Source: Ferrovibrio sp046297895
GTDB lineage: Bacteria > Pseudomonadota > Alphaproteobacteria > Ferrovibrionales > Ferrovibrionaceae
Assembly: GCF_046297895.1 (NCBI RefSeq)
Contig: NZ_JBKBHC010000003.1
Coordinates: 186,001-250,000 of the forward strand
Length of the DNA: 64,000 bases
Reading direction: 5' to 3'
The translations under genes were made by a program, and so were the position numbers. The stretch's first letter is position 1, and each line of letters starts with the position of its first letter. Shown in pieces: positions 7,285-14,847 of the stretch. A model generated the notes under the pieces. The model saw nothing but the letters and a program-made list of their open reading frames with translations, was not told the DNA's origin and did not search any database.

Positions 7285-7312
7285 GGCCGCGCCCCTCAAG
7301 CAGGGCCGGCCA
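7285..7312 (+). promoter_or_regulatory. Hairpin between the leader peptide and the first met-operon gene
   Basis: GGCC..GCCC on the 5' side pairs with GGGC.GGCC on the 3' side, ending two bases before the GGAG SD (7315-7318) of the next gene. No T-run follows, so if regulatory it would act on translation rather than termination. Confidence 0.4.
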
Positions 7313-7326
7313 ACGGAGATATTCCC

Positions 7327-7554
7327 ATGAGTGAAGCCTATCTGATCGAGGCGGCCGGCGAGGCCGCCGGTGTGGTGATCCGCGAACGCGGCGGTTTCCG
7401 CTTCTTCGCATCCGGGCCGCAATTCGCCGCCCTGGAGCAGCAGCTCTTCCGCCGCAGCGCCGATGCCGAACGCGCCGCCCGCGCCCTGCTGGCCGCCAAC
7501 GACAACGCGGTGCGCCGCCGCGGGTTTCCCCACCCGTCTCAGTCCTGGAGGTAA
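7327..7554 (+). CDS. Small unknown protein 1 of the met operon
   Basis: A 75-residue soluble protein, not recognised. The ATG at 7327 has SD GGAG at 7315-7318. The N-terminal half (SEAYLIEAAGEAAGVVIRER then GGFRFFASG) looks like a small alpha/beta fold. Then comes a charged helix (ALEQQLFRRSADAERAARAL) and the motif AANDNAVRRR near the C-terminus. The next gene begins 3 bp after its stop and also contains an AANDN motif. The pair sits between the sulfur-responsive leader and metN, so they are probably co-expressed with the methionine transporter. No function can be assigned. Confidence 0.7.
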   Translation: MSEAYLIEAAGEAAGVVIRERGGFRFFASGPQFAALEQQLFRRSADAERAARALLAANDNAVRRRGFPHPSQSWR

Positions 7555-7557
7555 GCC

Positions 7558-7839
7558 ATGACCGAGTTCCTGCTTCTAGCACCTGCCAACGAGGTGCCCA
7601 CCCATATCACCCGGCATGAGCGTAGCCGGCGCCGGCCCGGCTTCGCCCATCGCCTGCAGGCCGCCTTCGGTGCCTTCCTCGCGCCCGAGCGGTTACGGCC
7701 CGCCGCCAATGACAATCCGGGCGACGCCGCGCCAGTGTCGCTGGCCGATCCGCTGGCCCTGCCACCGGAATGGCATGGGCATGAATGGGGCCAGGGCGGC
7801 GACCTGATCGGGCTGAGTTTCCTGCCCTTCGACCGCTGA
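7558..7839 (+). CDS. Small unknown protein 2 of the met operon
   Basis: A 93-residue protein, not recognised. An SD (TGGAGG) overlaps the end of the preceding gene, whose stop is 3 bp away, which suggests translational coupling. The sequence has an amphipathic Arg-rich part (RHERSRRRPGFAHRLQAAF) and then RPAANDNPGD. The end (LPPEWHGHEWGQGGDLIGL) is aromatic and His-rich. It shares the AANDN motif with the gene before it. metN begins 13 bp downstream, so this gene belongs to the same unit. No transmembrane segment or signal peptide is seen. Confidence 0.65.
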   Translation: MTEFLLLAPANEVPTHITRHERSRRRPGFAHRLQAAFGAFLAPERLRPAANDNPGDAAPVSLADPLALPPEWHGHEWGQGGDLIGLSFLPFDR

Positions 7840-7852
7840 GGGATCGCTGTCC

Positions 7853-8908
7853 ATGATCGAATTGCGTCATATCACCAAGCGCTTTGCCGGCGCGAGCGGC
7901 AGCGTCGAGGCCCTGCGCGATGTCAGCCTCGGGATCGCGGCGGGAGAAATCTTCGGCGTGATCGGCCGCAGCGGCGCCGGCAAATCCACGCTGATCCGCT
8001 GCATCAACCTGCTGGAACGTCCCACGGAAGGCAGCGTGATCGTCGCCGGCCGCGACCTCACCCAACTGAAATCATCCGAGCTGCGCGCCGCGCGGCGCGA
8101 CATCGGCATGATCTTCCAGCATTTCAACCTGCTGTCGGCGCGCAGCGTGTTCGACAACGTGGCCCTGCCGCTGGAACTGCGCGGCGAAAGCCGTGCGGTG
8201 ATCCGCGCCAAGGTCGAGCCCTTGCTGGAACTGGTCGGCCTGGCGGACAAGGCCGATCGTTATCCGGCGCAGTTGTCCGGCGGCCAGAAACAGCGCGTCG
8301 GCATCGCCCGTGCGCTGGCCACTGATCCGAAGGTACTGCTCTGCGACGAGGCCACCTCGGCGCTCGATCCCGAAACCACCGAGCAGATCCTGGCGCTGAT
8401 CAAGGATATCCGCGACCGGCTGAAGCTGACCGTGGTGCTGATCACCCACGAGATGGCGGTGGTGAAGGAAATCGCCGATCGCGTCGCCGTGATGGAACAG
8501 GGCCGCGTGATCGAGCAGGGCGCCACCTTCGATGTCTTCACCCGGCCGCAGCATGCCACCACGCGCAGCTTTGTGGCCGATCTAATCGGCTTCGCCTTGC
8601 CGCCGGCACTGGAAAGGCGCATCGCCGCCGATCCGGATCATGCCGGCGCCGGCCTGTGGCGCATCCTGTTCACCGGCCCGCATGCCGACGAGCCGGTGAT
8701 CGCCGCGCTCAGCCGCAACCTGAATATAGACCTCAATATCCTGCATGGCCGGATCGACGAGATCCAGGGTCGCCCCTTCGGCGTCATGGTCGTGCAGGCC
8801 CGCGGCAGCGAGGCCCAGCTTGCCGCCGCCCGCAAGTTCCTGCTCTCCCGCCAGCTTCATGTCGAGGACCTGAATCATGTCGTCCGCCCTGATCGAATTG
8901 CTGTTTGA
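7853..8908 (+). CDS. metN: D/L-methionine ABC transporter ATP-binding protein MetN
   Basis: A 351-residue ATPase that powers methionine import. The ABC domain (about 1-245) has Walker A GRSGAGKST, a Q-loop (IFQHFNLL), signature LSGGQKQRVGIARAL, Walker B VLLCDEATSALD and switch His ITHEMAVV. A C-terminal NIL domain (about 270-345) follows; in MetN it binds methionine and inhibits transport when the cell is replete. It overlaps metI by 32 bp in another frame, so the two are translationally coupled. Confidence 0.97.
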   Translation: MIELRHITKRFAGASGSVEALRDVSLGIAAGEIFGVIGRSGAGKSTLIRCINLLERPTEGSVIVAGRDLTQLKSSELRAARRDIGMIFQHFNLLSARSVFDNVALPLELRGESRAVIRAKVEPLLELVGLADKADRYPAQLSGGQKQRVGIARALATDPKVLLCDEATSALDPETTEQILALIKDIRDRLKLTVVLITHEMAVVKEIADRVAVMEQGRVIEQGATFDVFTRPQHATTRSFVADLIGFALPPALERRIAADPDHAGAGLWRILFTGPHADEPVIAALSRNLNIDLNILHGRIDEIQGRPFGVMVVQARGSEAQLAAARKFLLSRQLHVEDLNHVVRPDRIAV

Positions 8909-9530
8909 CGGCCTGCTCGAGACGCTGGTGATGGTCGGCGTCTCGGGCGGCATCGGCGCCGCCTTCGGCATCCCGCTCGGCGTGGTGCTGATCCTCACCG
9001 ACCGCGGCGGCATCCTGCAGAACCTGCCGCTCAACCGCGTGCTGGGCCTGCTGATCAACGCCACGCGCTCGACCCCCTTCATCATCCTGATGGTGGCGAT
9101 CATTCCCTTCACGCGCCTTGTGGCGGGCACATCGATCGGCACGCTGGCCGCCATCGTGCCGCTCACCATCGCCGCCATCCCCTTCATCGCCCGCCTGGTG
9201 GAAACCGCCCTGCGCGAGGTGCCGGCCGGTCTGATCGAAGCGGCCGAGGCCATGGGCGCGACGCCGTTGCAGATCGTCACCAAGGTGCTGCTGCCCGAGG
9301 CCCTGCCGGGCATCGTCGCCGGCCTCACCATCACGCTGGTCAGCCTGATCGGCTATTCCGCCATGGCGGGTGCAGTGGGCGGTGGCGGCTTAGGGGATAT
9401 CGGCATCCGCTACGGCTATCAACGGTTCCTGCCCGAGGTGATGCTGGCCGTCGTGCTGGTGCTGATTGTCTTCGTGCAGGCCGTGCAGTCAGCCGGCGAC
9501 CGCCTGGTGCGCCGCCTCAGCCATCGTTGA
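8877..9530 (+). CDS. metI: Methionine ABC transporter permease MetI
   Basis: A 217-residue inner-membrane permease with about five transmembrane helices. The cytoplasmic coupling motif EAAEAMGATPLQIVTKVLLPEAL is at about residues 121-143 (EAA loop). Conserved NATRSTPFIILMVAIIPFTR lies earlier. The start at 8877 falls inside the end of metN. metQ follows after 41 bp. The order metN-metI-metQ is standard. Confidence 0.96.
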   Translation: MSSALIELLFDGLLETLVMVGVSGGIGAAFGIPLGVVLILTDRGGILQNLPLNRVLGLLINATRSTPFIILMVAIIPFTRLVAGTSIGTLAAIVPLTIAAIPFIARLVETALREVPAGLIEAAEAMGATPLQIVTKVLLPEALPGIVAGLTITLVSLIGYSAMAGAVGGGGLGDIGIRYGYQRFLPEVMLAVVLVLIVFVQAVQSAGDRLVRRLSHR

Positions 9531-9571
9531 GTTTTTTGTTCAGTCTCCCCACACAGAAAAGGAAAAACACC

Positions 9572-10360
9572 ATGTTGAACCGTCGCAGTTTCGCCGCCCT
9601 TGCCGTCGCGGCTCTCGTCTCGCTCCCCGCTGTCGCCCAGGACAAGCCGATCAAGGTCGGCGTTACCGCCGGCCCGCATGCGGAGATTTTTGAGGTGGTG
9701 AAGAAGGTGGCCGAAAAGGACGGCCTGAAAATCCAGATCGTGGAATTCAGCGATTACGTGCAGCCCAATGCCGCGCTCAATGCCGGCGACCTGGATGTGA
9801 ATTCCTACCAGCATCTCCCGTATCTGGAGGCGCAGATCAAGGATCGCGGCTACAAGATCAGCAATATCGGCTACACAGTGAATTTCCCGATGGGCGCCTA
9901 TTCCAAGAAGGTGAAGGCCATCGGCGACCTGGCCAATGGCGCGCGCATCGGCATTCCCAACGATCCCACCAATGGCGGCCGCGCCCTGCTGGTGCTGGAA
10001 TCGGCCGGTCTGATCAAGCTTAAAAAGGATGCTGGCCTGAAGGCGACTCCGCTGGATATCGCCGAGAATCCGAAGAAGCTGCGCATCGTGGAACTCGACG
10101 CCGCCCAGCTCCCCCGTGCGCTGGACGAGCTGGATGCCGCCGTGATCAACACCAATTACGCGATCCCCGCTGGCCTGAACCCCAAGCGCGATTCGATCGC
10201 CATCGAGACGCCGAAATCGCCCTACGTGAACATCATCGCCGTGCGCAGCCAGGACAAGGACAAGCCCGAATACGCCAAACTGGTGCAAGCCTATCGCTCG
10301 CCCGAGGTGAAAGCCTTCGTGGAAGAGAAGTTCAAGGGCGCCGTAGTGACAAGCTGGTAA
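9572..10360 (+). CDS. metQ: Methionine-binding protein MetQ
   Basis: A 262-residue periplasmic (NlpA-family) substrate-binding protein. The ATG at 9572 follows an AAAAGGAAAAA SD; a longer in-frame version starting at 9527 would spoil the signal peptide. The signal peptide (MLNRRSFAALAVAALVSLPAVAQ) is a Sec type without a lipobox Cys, so the protein is soluble rather than a lipoprotein. Family motifs include KVGVTAGPHAEI, DYVQPNAALNAGDLDVNSYQH, GIPNDPTNGGRALL and AVINTNYAI. A good terminator closes the operon. Confidence 0.96.
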   Translation: MLNRRSFAALAVAALVSLPAVAQDKPIKVGVTAGPHAEIFEVVKKVAEKDGLKIQIVEFSDYVQPNAALNAGDLDVNSYQHLPYLEAQIKDRGYKISNIGYTVNFPMGAYSKKVKAIGDLANGARIGIPNDPTNGGRALLVLESAGLIKLKKDAGLKATPLDIAENPKKLRIVELDAAQLPRALDELDAAVINTNYAIPAGLNPKRDSIAIETPKSPYVNIIAVRSQDKDKPEYAKLVQAYRSPEVKAFVEEKFKGAVVTSW

Positions 10361-10398
10361 GCCGTCCGCGCAAGTCCTCCCCGGACATCGGACGCAAG

Positions 10399-10430
10399 AG
10401 CCCGTCAGCCGCAAGGCTGGCGGGCTTTTT
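10399..10430 (+). terminator. Intrinsic terminator of the met operon
   Basis: AGCCCGTCAGCC (10399-10410) pairs with GGCTGGCGGGCT (10415-10426), 12 bp with one G-U and a GCAA loop, followed by T's to 10430. Confidence 0.93.
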
Positions 10431-10431
10431 A

Positions 10432-11172
10432 TTATGACGCCCGCGCCTGCTTCACCAGACGGACTAGTTCCACCCGCGCGCCTTCGGCATCGCTCACCGG
10501 TTTGGCGAAAGGCAGGCGCAGCAGCTCGCCCTCATGGCCCTCGTCGCTGCGGATCAGGTCGACGCCTTCCGGGTCCACGCCGCACATCTTCCAGCTGCCC
10601 TCCGTGCGGCCCAGCAGTTTGGTCGCATAAAGCTGCACGGCGTCAGTGTGGTCGGTGTTCATGTGCTCGATGATATCGGCTTCCGCTCCGGCCAGGGCCT
10701 GCCAGTCGCCGGAAAAAGTGTAATCGTCGAACCAGTGGATTTTCCCGAAGCCGGCCACGATATGAGCGCGCGTGATGCGCAGACGGTAGAAGGCAAAGTC
10801 CCTGAAGCCGGCATACATCTCGGCCGAGGGGTGCCGCGCGAGGAAGCGGGTTCGGTGGCGCGGCAGCTCGGTTTTTTCGGCAACGCCCAGCAGGGTGACG
10901 CGCGGGCCGGTCAGCGGTTCGGCATAACCTCCCGTGCCGTCGCAAAGCAGCGACACGCGGTTATCATTCAGGATGTTTTTCGTGTGGTCGGCCAGGGTGG
11001 AGATGAGCAGCAAGGGTGTCGCGTCGACATCGCAGGCCATCAGGACGAGCGAGGCATAGGGCTGTCCACTTCCGTCCGCCATCGCCGTGCCCAGCGTGGC
11101 CGTGCGGCAGGTCCGTGCCAGCGCGCGGCCCTGTTGAGCCGGAGACTGTGCGGCAGGGATGTCGTCGCGCAT
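10432..11172 (-). CDS. HugZ-like protein: PNPOx-like domain with DUF2470
   Basis: 246 residues. The N-terminal split-barrel (pyridoxamine phosphate oxidase-like) domain includes TLGTAMADGSGQPYASLVLM, DATPLLLISTLADHTKNI and RVSLLCDGT. The C-terminal DUF2470 domain begins near ADIIEHMNTDHTDAVQLYA. This domain pair matches HugZ/HutZ heme-utilisation proteins and many uncharacterised FMN- or heme-binding proteins. The ATG at 11172 overlaps the stop of the sbtB-like gene by one base (TGATG), so it is the third gene of an sbtA-sbtB-hugZ unit. Heme degradation is possible, but no heme uptake genes are next to it. Confidence 0.85.
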   Translation of the reverse strand: MRDDIPAAQSPAQQGRALARTCRTATLGTAMADGSGQPYASLVLMACDVDATPLLLISTLADHTKNILNDNRVSLLCDGTGGYAEPLTGPRVTLLGVAEKTELPRHRTRFLARHPSAEMYAGFRDFAFYRLRITRAHIVAGFGKIHWFDDYTFSGDWQALAGAEADIIEHMNTDHTDAVQLYATKLLGRTEGSWKMCGVDPEGVDLIRSDEGHEGELLRLPFAKPVSDAEGARVELVRLVKQARAS

Positions 11173-11480
11173 CAAAAATGACCCGGTCGTGCCACTTCCA
11201 CGTCGGAAACATACACGATGGCGACGGCATTGGCGAAGCGCTGGTGAAAACCATCCAGCACCTGGCGTGCCACCGGCTCGGTGGTGACGGCCACGATCAT
11301 AACGTTGTCGAAGGCGCGCGTCACGTCGTCGCCGCTGCGTTCGCCATGCTGGCCGCCGCCGATCACCCGGGGCAGCAGGCTCCAGCCTTTCACGCCCTGA
11401 CTGCCGAGCCAGTCGAGAATGGATCTTTGCAGCGGCGCCTCGACGATGATCTCGATCTTCTTGCGCGGATGGCCCGGCAT
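11172..11480 (-). CDS. sbtB: PII-like regulator, SbtB family
   Basis: A 102-residue small signalling protein. KKIEIIVEAPLQRSILDWLGSQGVKGWSLLPRVIGGG matches the PII-like fold start and the first part of the T-loop (about residues 7-43). VMIVAVTTEPVARQVLDGF and IVYVSDVEVARP follow. It lacks the C-terminal Cys-containing redox loop of some cyanobacterial SbtB proteins. The ATG at 11480 is 5 bp after the stop of the sbtA-like transporter, and the pair is diagnostic. SbtB proteins bind adenine nucleotides (cAMP, AMP, ADP or ATP) and control bicarbonate uptake by SbtA; that role is inferred here. Confidence 0.87.
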   Translation of the reverse strand: MPGHPRKKIEIIVEAPLQRSILDWLGSQGVKGWSLLPRVIGGGQHGERSGDDVTRAFDNVMIVAVTTEPVARQVLDGFHQRFANAVAIVYVSDVEVARPGHF

Positions 11481-11485
11481 GGTCT

Positions 11486-12472
11486 TCAGCCTCCGAACAG
11501 ATATTGCGCGGCCAGCAGGTAGAGTGGCAGGCCGATGGCGACATTGAAGGGGAAAGTGATGGCCAGCGCCAGCGTCACCGACAGCGAGGGATTGGCCGCG
11601 GGCAAGGCCAGGCGCATGGCGGCCGGCACGGCAATGTAGGAAGCCGAGGCTGCCAGCACCGCCAGCAGCATGGCGCCGCCGACGCTCAGACCCAGCGCCC
11701 AGGCGGTGAGCAGGCCCAAAGCCGCGCCCAGCGGCGGCATCACCAGGCCGAACAGGATCAGCGGCTTGGGGAAATGCTTGGCCGCGCGGCCCTGGCGCAC
11801 GGCCACCAGGCCCATGTCGAGCAGGAAGATGCAGAGCGCGCCGTTGAACAGGTCGACCACGAAGGGCCTGATCTTGGTCAGGCCGGCATCGCCGGTGATC
11901 CAGCCGATGATGAAGCCGCCGACCAGCAGCATCACCGAACCGTTCACCAGCACCTCGCGCACCAGCTCGCCGCGTTCGCTGCTGCCCTGCTGCATGCCCT
12001 GCTGCACCTGCCGTCCGGCCAGCAGCAGTCCGATCAGGATGGCCGGAGTTTCCATCACCGCGGTCATCGCCACCAGATAGCCTTCGTAAGGAATATCCCG
12101 GCTGCGCAGGAACTCGGCGGCCGTGACGAAGGTGACGATGCTGATCGAGCCGTAATGGGCGGCGATGGCGGCGGCATTGGTGCGGTCCTGCCGCCAGATG
12201 CCGCGCAGCAGGCCAAACGCCAGCAGCGGCAGGATGATGCTGAGGGCCAGGGCGGCGAGAATGGCCCAGAGCAGGGCCAGCCCGCTGGCGGAATGCATGG
12301 CGACGCCGCCCTTGAAGCCGATGGCGAACATCAGATAGATCGCCAGTCCCTTGGCGGCGCCTTCGGGGATTTCGAGGTCGGAGCGCAGGAAAGCCGCCAG
12401 AGCGCCCAGCGCGAAGGCGAGGATCATCGGCGACAGCAGGTTGCCGGCGGCGAGGCTGAGGAGATCGGTCAT
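11486..12472 (-). CDS. sbtA: SbtA-family sodium-dependent bicarbonate transporter
   Basis: A 328-residue membrane protein with about ten helices. Family hallmarks are LAIYLMFAIGFKGG in the first half, ALCIFLLDMGLVA, ASASYIAVPAAMRLALP and TLALAITFPFNVAIGLPLY near the end. The protein contains the inverted repeat of two five-helix bundles typical of SbtA. A PII-like sbtB gene follows after 5 bp. In cyanobacteria SbtA imports HCO3- with Na+. No RuBisCO or carboxysome genes are in view, so the bicarbonate may feed anaplerotic carboxylases. This last step is inference. Confidence 0.9.
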   Translation of the reverse strand: MTDLLSLAAGNLLSPMILAFALGALAAFLRSDLEIPEGAAKGLAIYLMFAIGFKGGVAMHSASGLALLWAILAALALSIILPLLAFGLLRGIWRQDRTNAAAIAAHYGSISIVTFVTAAEFLRSRDIPYEGYLVAMTAVMETPAILIGLLLAGRQVQQGMQQGSSERGELVREVLVNGSVMLLVGGFIIGWITGDAGLTKIRPFVVDLFNGALCIFLLDMGLVAVRQGRAAKHFPKPLILFGLVMPPLGAALGLLTAWALGLSVGGAMLLAVLAASASYIAVPAAMRLALPAANPSLSVTLALAITFPFNVAIGLPLYLLAAQYLFGG

Positions 12473-12550
12473 GGCGGCGGCACAATGCCAAGGCCGCCGC
12501 CATTCCGGAAGGGGTAAAAGGCTACCGCATGGCGGGCATGCGGCAGCGGA

Positions 12551-13525
12551 TTACGGCAGCAGCAGGGTGGAGCCGGTGGTCTTGCGCGCCTCGAGATCGG
12601 CATGGGCCCGGGCGGCGTCCTTCAGCGCGTAGGTCTGCGGCGTCTCGATCTTCACCTTACCCGCCTTCACCACGTCGAACAGCGCATTGGCGGAATTGAC
12701 CAGATCGGTCCGCTTGGCCGTGTAGGTGACCAGCGTGGGGCGCGTGACATAAAGCGAACCCTTGGTGGCCAGCGTGCCGACGGCAAAGGGCGGCACCGCG
12801 CCGGAGGCATTGCCGAAGCTGACCATCAGGCCAAGCGGACGCAGGCAGTCGAGCGAGCCGTCCCAGGTATCCTTGCCAACCCCGTCATAAACGACCGGCA
12901 CGCCTTCGCCCTTGGTGATCTCCTTCACCCGCTCGACGAAATTCTCGGTGCGGTAGTTGATCACGTGGTCGTAGCCATGGGCCTTGGCTAGCTTGGCCTT
13001 GTCCTCGCTGCCGACCGTGCCGATCACCGTGGCGCCCAGCGCCTTGGCCCATTGTCCGAAGATCAGCCCGACGCCGCCGGCGGCGGCATGGAACAGGATG
13101 GTTTCGCCGGGCTGCACCTTGTAGGTCCGGCGCAGCAGGTATTCCGTGGTCATGCCCTTCAGCATCATGGCGGCAGCCTGCTGGTCGCTGATGCCAGCGG
13201 GCAGCACCACGCAGCGGTCGGCCTGCATCAGGCGCTCCTCCGCATACGAGCCCAGCGGCGAGGAGGCATAGGCGACGCGGTCGCCCACCTTGATGTCGCT
13301 CACATTGGCGCCCACCGCCGTCACGGTGCCGGCGCCTTCCTGGCCCAAGATCAGCGGCAGCGGCAGCTTGTACAGGCCCGAGCGGTGATAGGTGTCGATG
13401 TAGTTCAGGCCGGCGGCCGAGGCCTTGATACGGATCTGGCCCGGACCGGGATCGCCGACCTCGACCTCTTCCCACTTCATCACTTCGGGGCCGCCGTTGG
13501 CGTGGATACGGATGGCATGCGCCAT
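12551..13525 (-). CDS. qor: NADPH:quinone oxidoreductase (zeta-crystallin type)
   Basis: A 324-residue cytoplasmic medium-chain dehydrogenase/reductase without the zinc site. The N-terminus MAHAIRIHANGGPEVMKWEE and the motif AAGLNYIDTYHRSGLY identify the quinone reductase group. The nucleotide-binding motif is FHAAAGGVGLIFGQWAKAL at about residues 145-163, and the C-terminal part has SFGNASGAVPPF. The ATG at 13525 is chosen because upstream in-frame sequence belongs to another reading frame of the neighbouring gene. It follows the dienelactone hydrolase gene after 56 bp on the same strand. Confidence 0.94.
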   Translation of the reverse strand: MAHAIRIHANGGPEVMKWEEVEVGDPGPGQIRIKASAAGLNYIDTYHRSGLYKLPLPLILGQEGAGTVTAVGANVSDIKVGDRVAYASSPLGSYAEERLMQADRCVVLPAGISDQQAAAMMLKGMTTEYLLRRTYKVQPGETILFHAAAGGVGLIFGQWAKALGATVIGTVGSEDKAKLAKAHGYDHVINYRTENFVERVKEITKGEGVPVVYDGVGKDTWDGSLDCLRPLGLMVSFGNASGAVPPFAVGTLATKGSLYVTRPTLVTYTAKRTDLVNSANALFDVVKAGKVKIETPQTYALKDAARAHADLEARKTTGSTLLLP

Positions 13526-13581
13526 GGATTGCAGTCCTTGTGTTGGGTGTTGCGGAACCGGAAGTAGGGCGATGCCGGCGA

Positions 13582-14280
13582 TCAGGCCAGATGTTTCTTG
13601 AAAAACTCCGCCGTGCGGCTGTTGGCCAGGTCCGCGGCGGCCTTGTCGTAATGCTCGCCGCCCACACGGGCGAAGGCGTGATCGTTGCCCTGATAATCCA
13701 GGCGCGTGACCAGCGGATAATTCTTCAGCTCGGCGGCGATCTTCGCCTGCGCATCCTTGGGGACGAACTTGTCCTCGGTGGCGCAATGCAGCAGCAGCGG
13801 CTTCTTGATGTTTTTCGCTTCGGCAAGATGGTCCTGCAGCATCACGCCGTAATAGCCCACGGCGGCATCCACGTCGCTGCGGCAGGCCATCAGATAGGCT
13901 AGCCGGCCGCCCAGGCAGTATCCCACCGTGCCGACCTTGCCGTTGCAGCCGGGCAGCTTGCGCAGAACCGACAGCGACGCCTTCAGATCCTCGATGCCCT
14001 TGTCGAGATTGAAACCGCCAAACAGTGCAAACGCCTTGTCCCATTCGGCCTTGGTCTTGTCGGTGATGTCGACGCCGGGTTCCTGGCGCCAGAACAGGTC
14101 GGGGCAGAGCGCGATGTAGCCCTGCGCCGCCAAGCCGTCGCAGATGTCGCGCATCACCTTATTGACGCCGAAGATTTCCTGAATGACGAGGATGCCCGGA
14201 CCTTTCCCGCCGGCCGGTTCGGCCAGGTATCCGGTGAAGCGGCCGCCATCATGGGCCTGGATTTCGATGCTGCGGGCCAT
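13582..14280 (-). CDS. Dienelactone hydrolase family protein
   Basis: A 232-residue alpha/beta hydrolase. The nucleophile elbow is GYCLGG (Cys), with the catalytic Asp in ATEDKFVP and His in GNDHAFAR, so the Cys-Asp-His triad of the family is complete. The ATG at 14280 has a GGAGGAA ribosome site just upstream. No other genes of chlorocatechol breakdown are nearby, so the natural substrate is unknown; many such proteins are general carboxylesterases. It is probably co-transcribed with the quinone oxidoreductase. Confidence 0.92.
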   Translation of the reverse strand: MARSIEIQAHDGGRFTGYLAEPAGGKGPGILVIQEIFGVNKVMRDICDGLAAQGYIALCPDLFWRQEPGVDITDKTKAEWDKAFALFGGFNLDKGIEDLKASLSVLRKLPGCNGKVGTVGYCLGGRLAYLMACRSDVDAAVGYYGVMLQDHLAEAKNIKKPLLLHCATEDKFVPKDAQAKIAAELKNYPLVTRLDYQGNDHAFARVGGEHYDKAAADLANSRTAEFFKKHLA

Positions 14281-14340
14281 GGGTTCCTCCTGTTCGGCTT
14301 CTCGGTGACGGGGAACTCTAGCGGCAGCGCGCCGCAGCAA

Positions 14341-14847
14341 TCAACCGGCTTCGGACAGGGGCGGCGTGGCCGCCATCAGCAATTGGTCCACCCGCTGGCC
14401 ATCGGAAGAAAGCGGCAGGATGACCGTCTCGTAGCGATAGCGCCGCTGCGCCGTGGTCAGTTCGCGGTAGATGCGCAATGGTTTGCGATTGGTCACAACC
14501 CAGCGCAGGTTGGCCACGATGGCCTGTCGCAGTTCCGGGTCCTGTATGGCGGCGCTGGTGCGGCCGGTCAGTTCCTGGCCGGCCAGCAGGGCCATGTTGC
14601 CGCCAAAGACGCGGGCCTGGAACTCGGCACCCGACCCAAGCACATCCACCAGCGTGGTCCAGCCGATGGCATAGGAGAAATCGATGGGGTCGATGTCGCT
14701 GCGCGCCGGGGCGATGCGTCCGGCGGCCTTGTCCTGCCAGTAATCGTGCAGCCGCCGCAGCAGCGGGTGGCGCGTCGCCGCGGCGACGTCCTCGCTGCGT
14801 TCCACCAGGGCATCGGGCTGGCCGGCAGCGGTTTCCGGCGTGGTCAC
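14341..14847 (-). CDS. PAS-domain protein, PAS_5 type, coupled to ogt
   Basis: About 168 residues with a GTG start at 14847. That GTG overlaps the ogt stop in the sequence GTGA, a four-base overlap typical of translational coupling. The family signature runs through LLRRLHDYWQDKAAGRIAP, ARSDIDPIDFSYAIGWTTLVDV and VFGGNMALLAGQELTG. It resembles the PAS protein at 6212-6727 in length, order of motifs and the C-terminal LPLSSDGQRVDQLLMAA versus LPLSKDGGQVDMLMIAA. No output domain is attached. Ligand and partner are unknown; pairing with a DNA repair gene is unusual. Confidence 0.82.
   Translation of the reverse strand: MTTPETAAGQPDALVERSEDVAAATRHPLLRRLHDYWQDKAAGRIAPARSDIDPIDFSYAIGWTTLVDVLGSGAEFQARVFGGNMALLAGQELTGRTSAAIQDPELRQAIVANLRWVVTNRKPLRIYRELTTAQRRYRYETVILPLSSDGQRVDQLLMAATPPLSEAG

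Noticed and set aside
11504..12517. 337-codon rightward ORF opposite sbtA
   Set aside because: Low-complexity Gln/Arg/Gly product; antisense to a recognised transporter.
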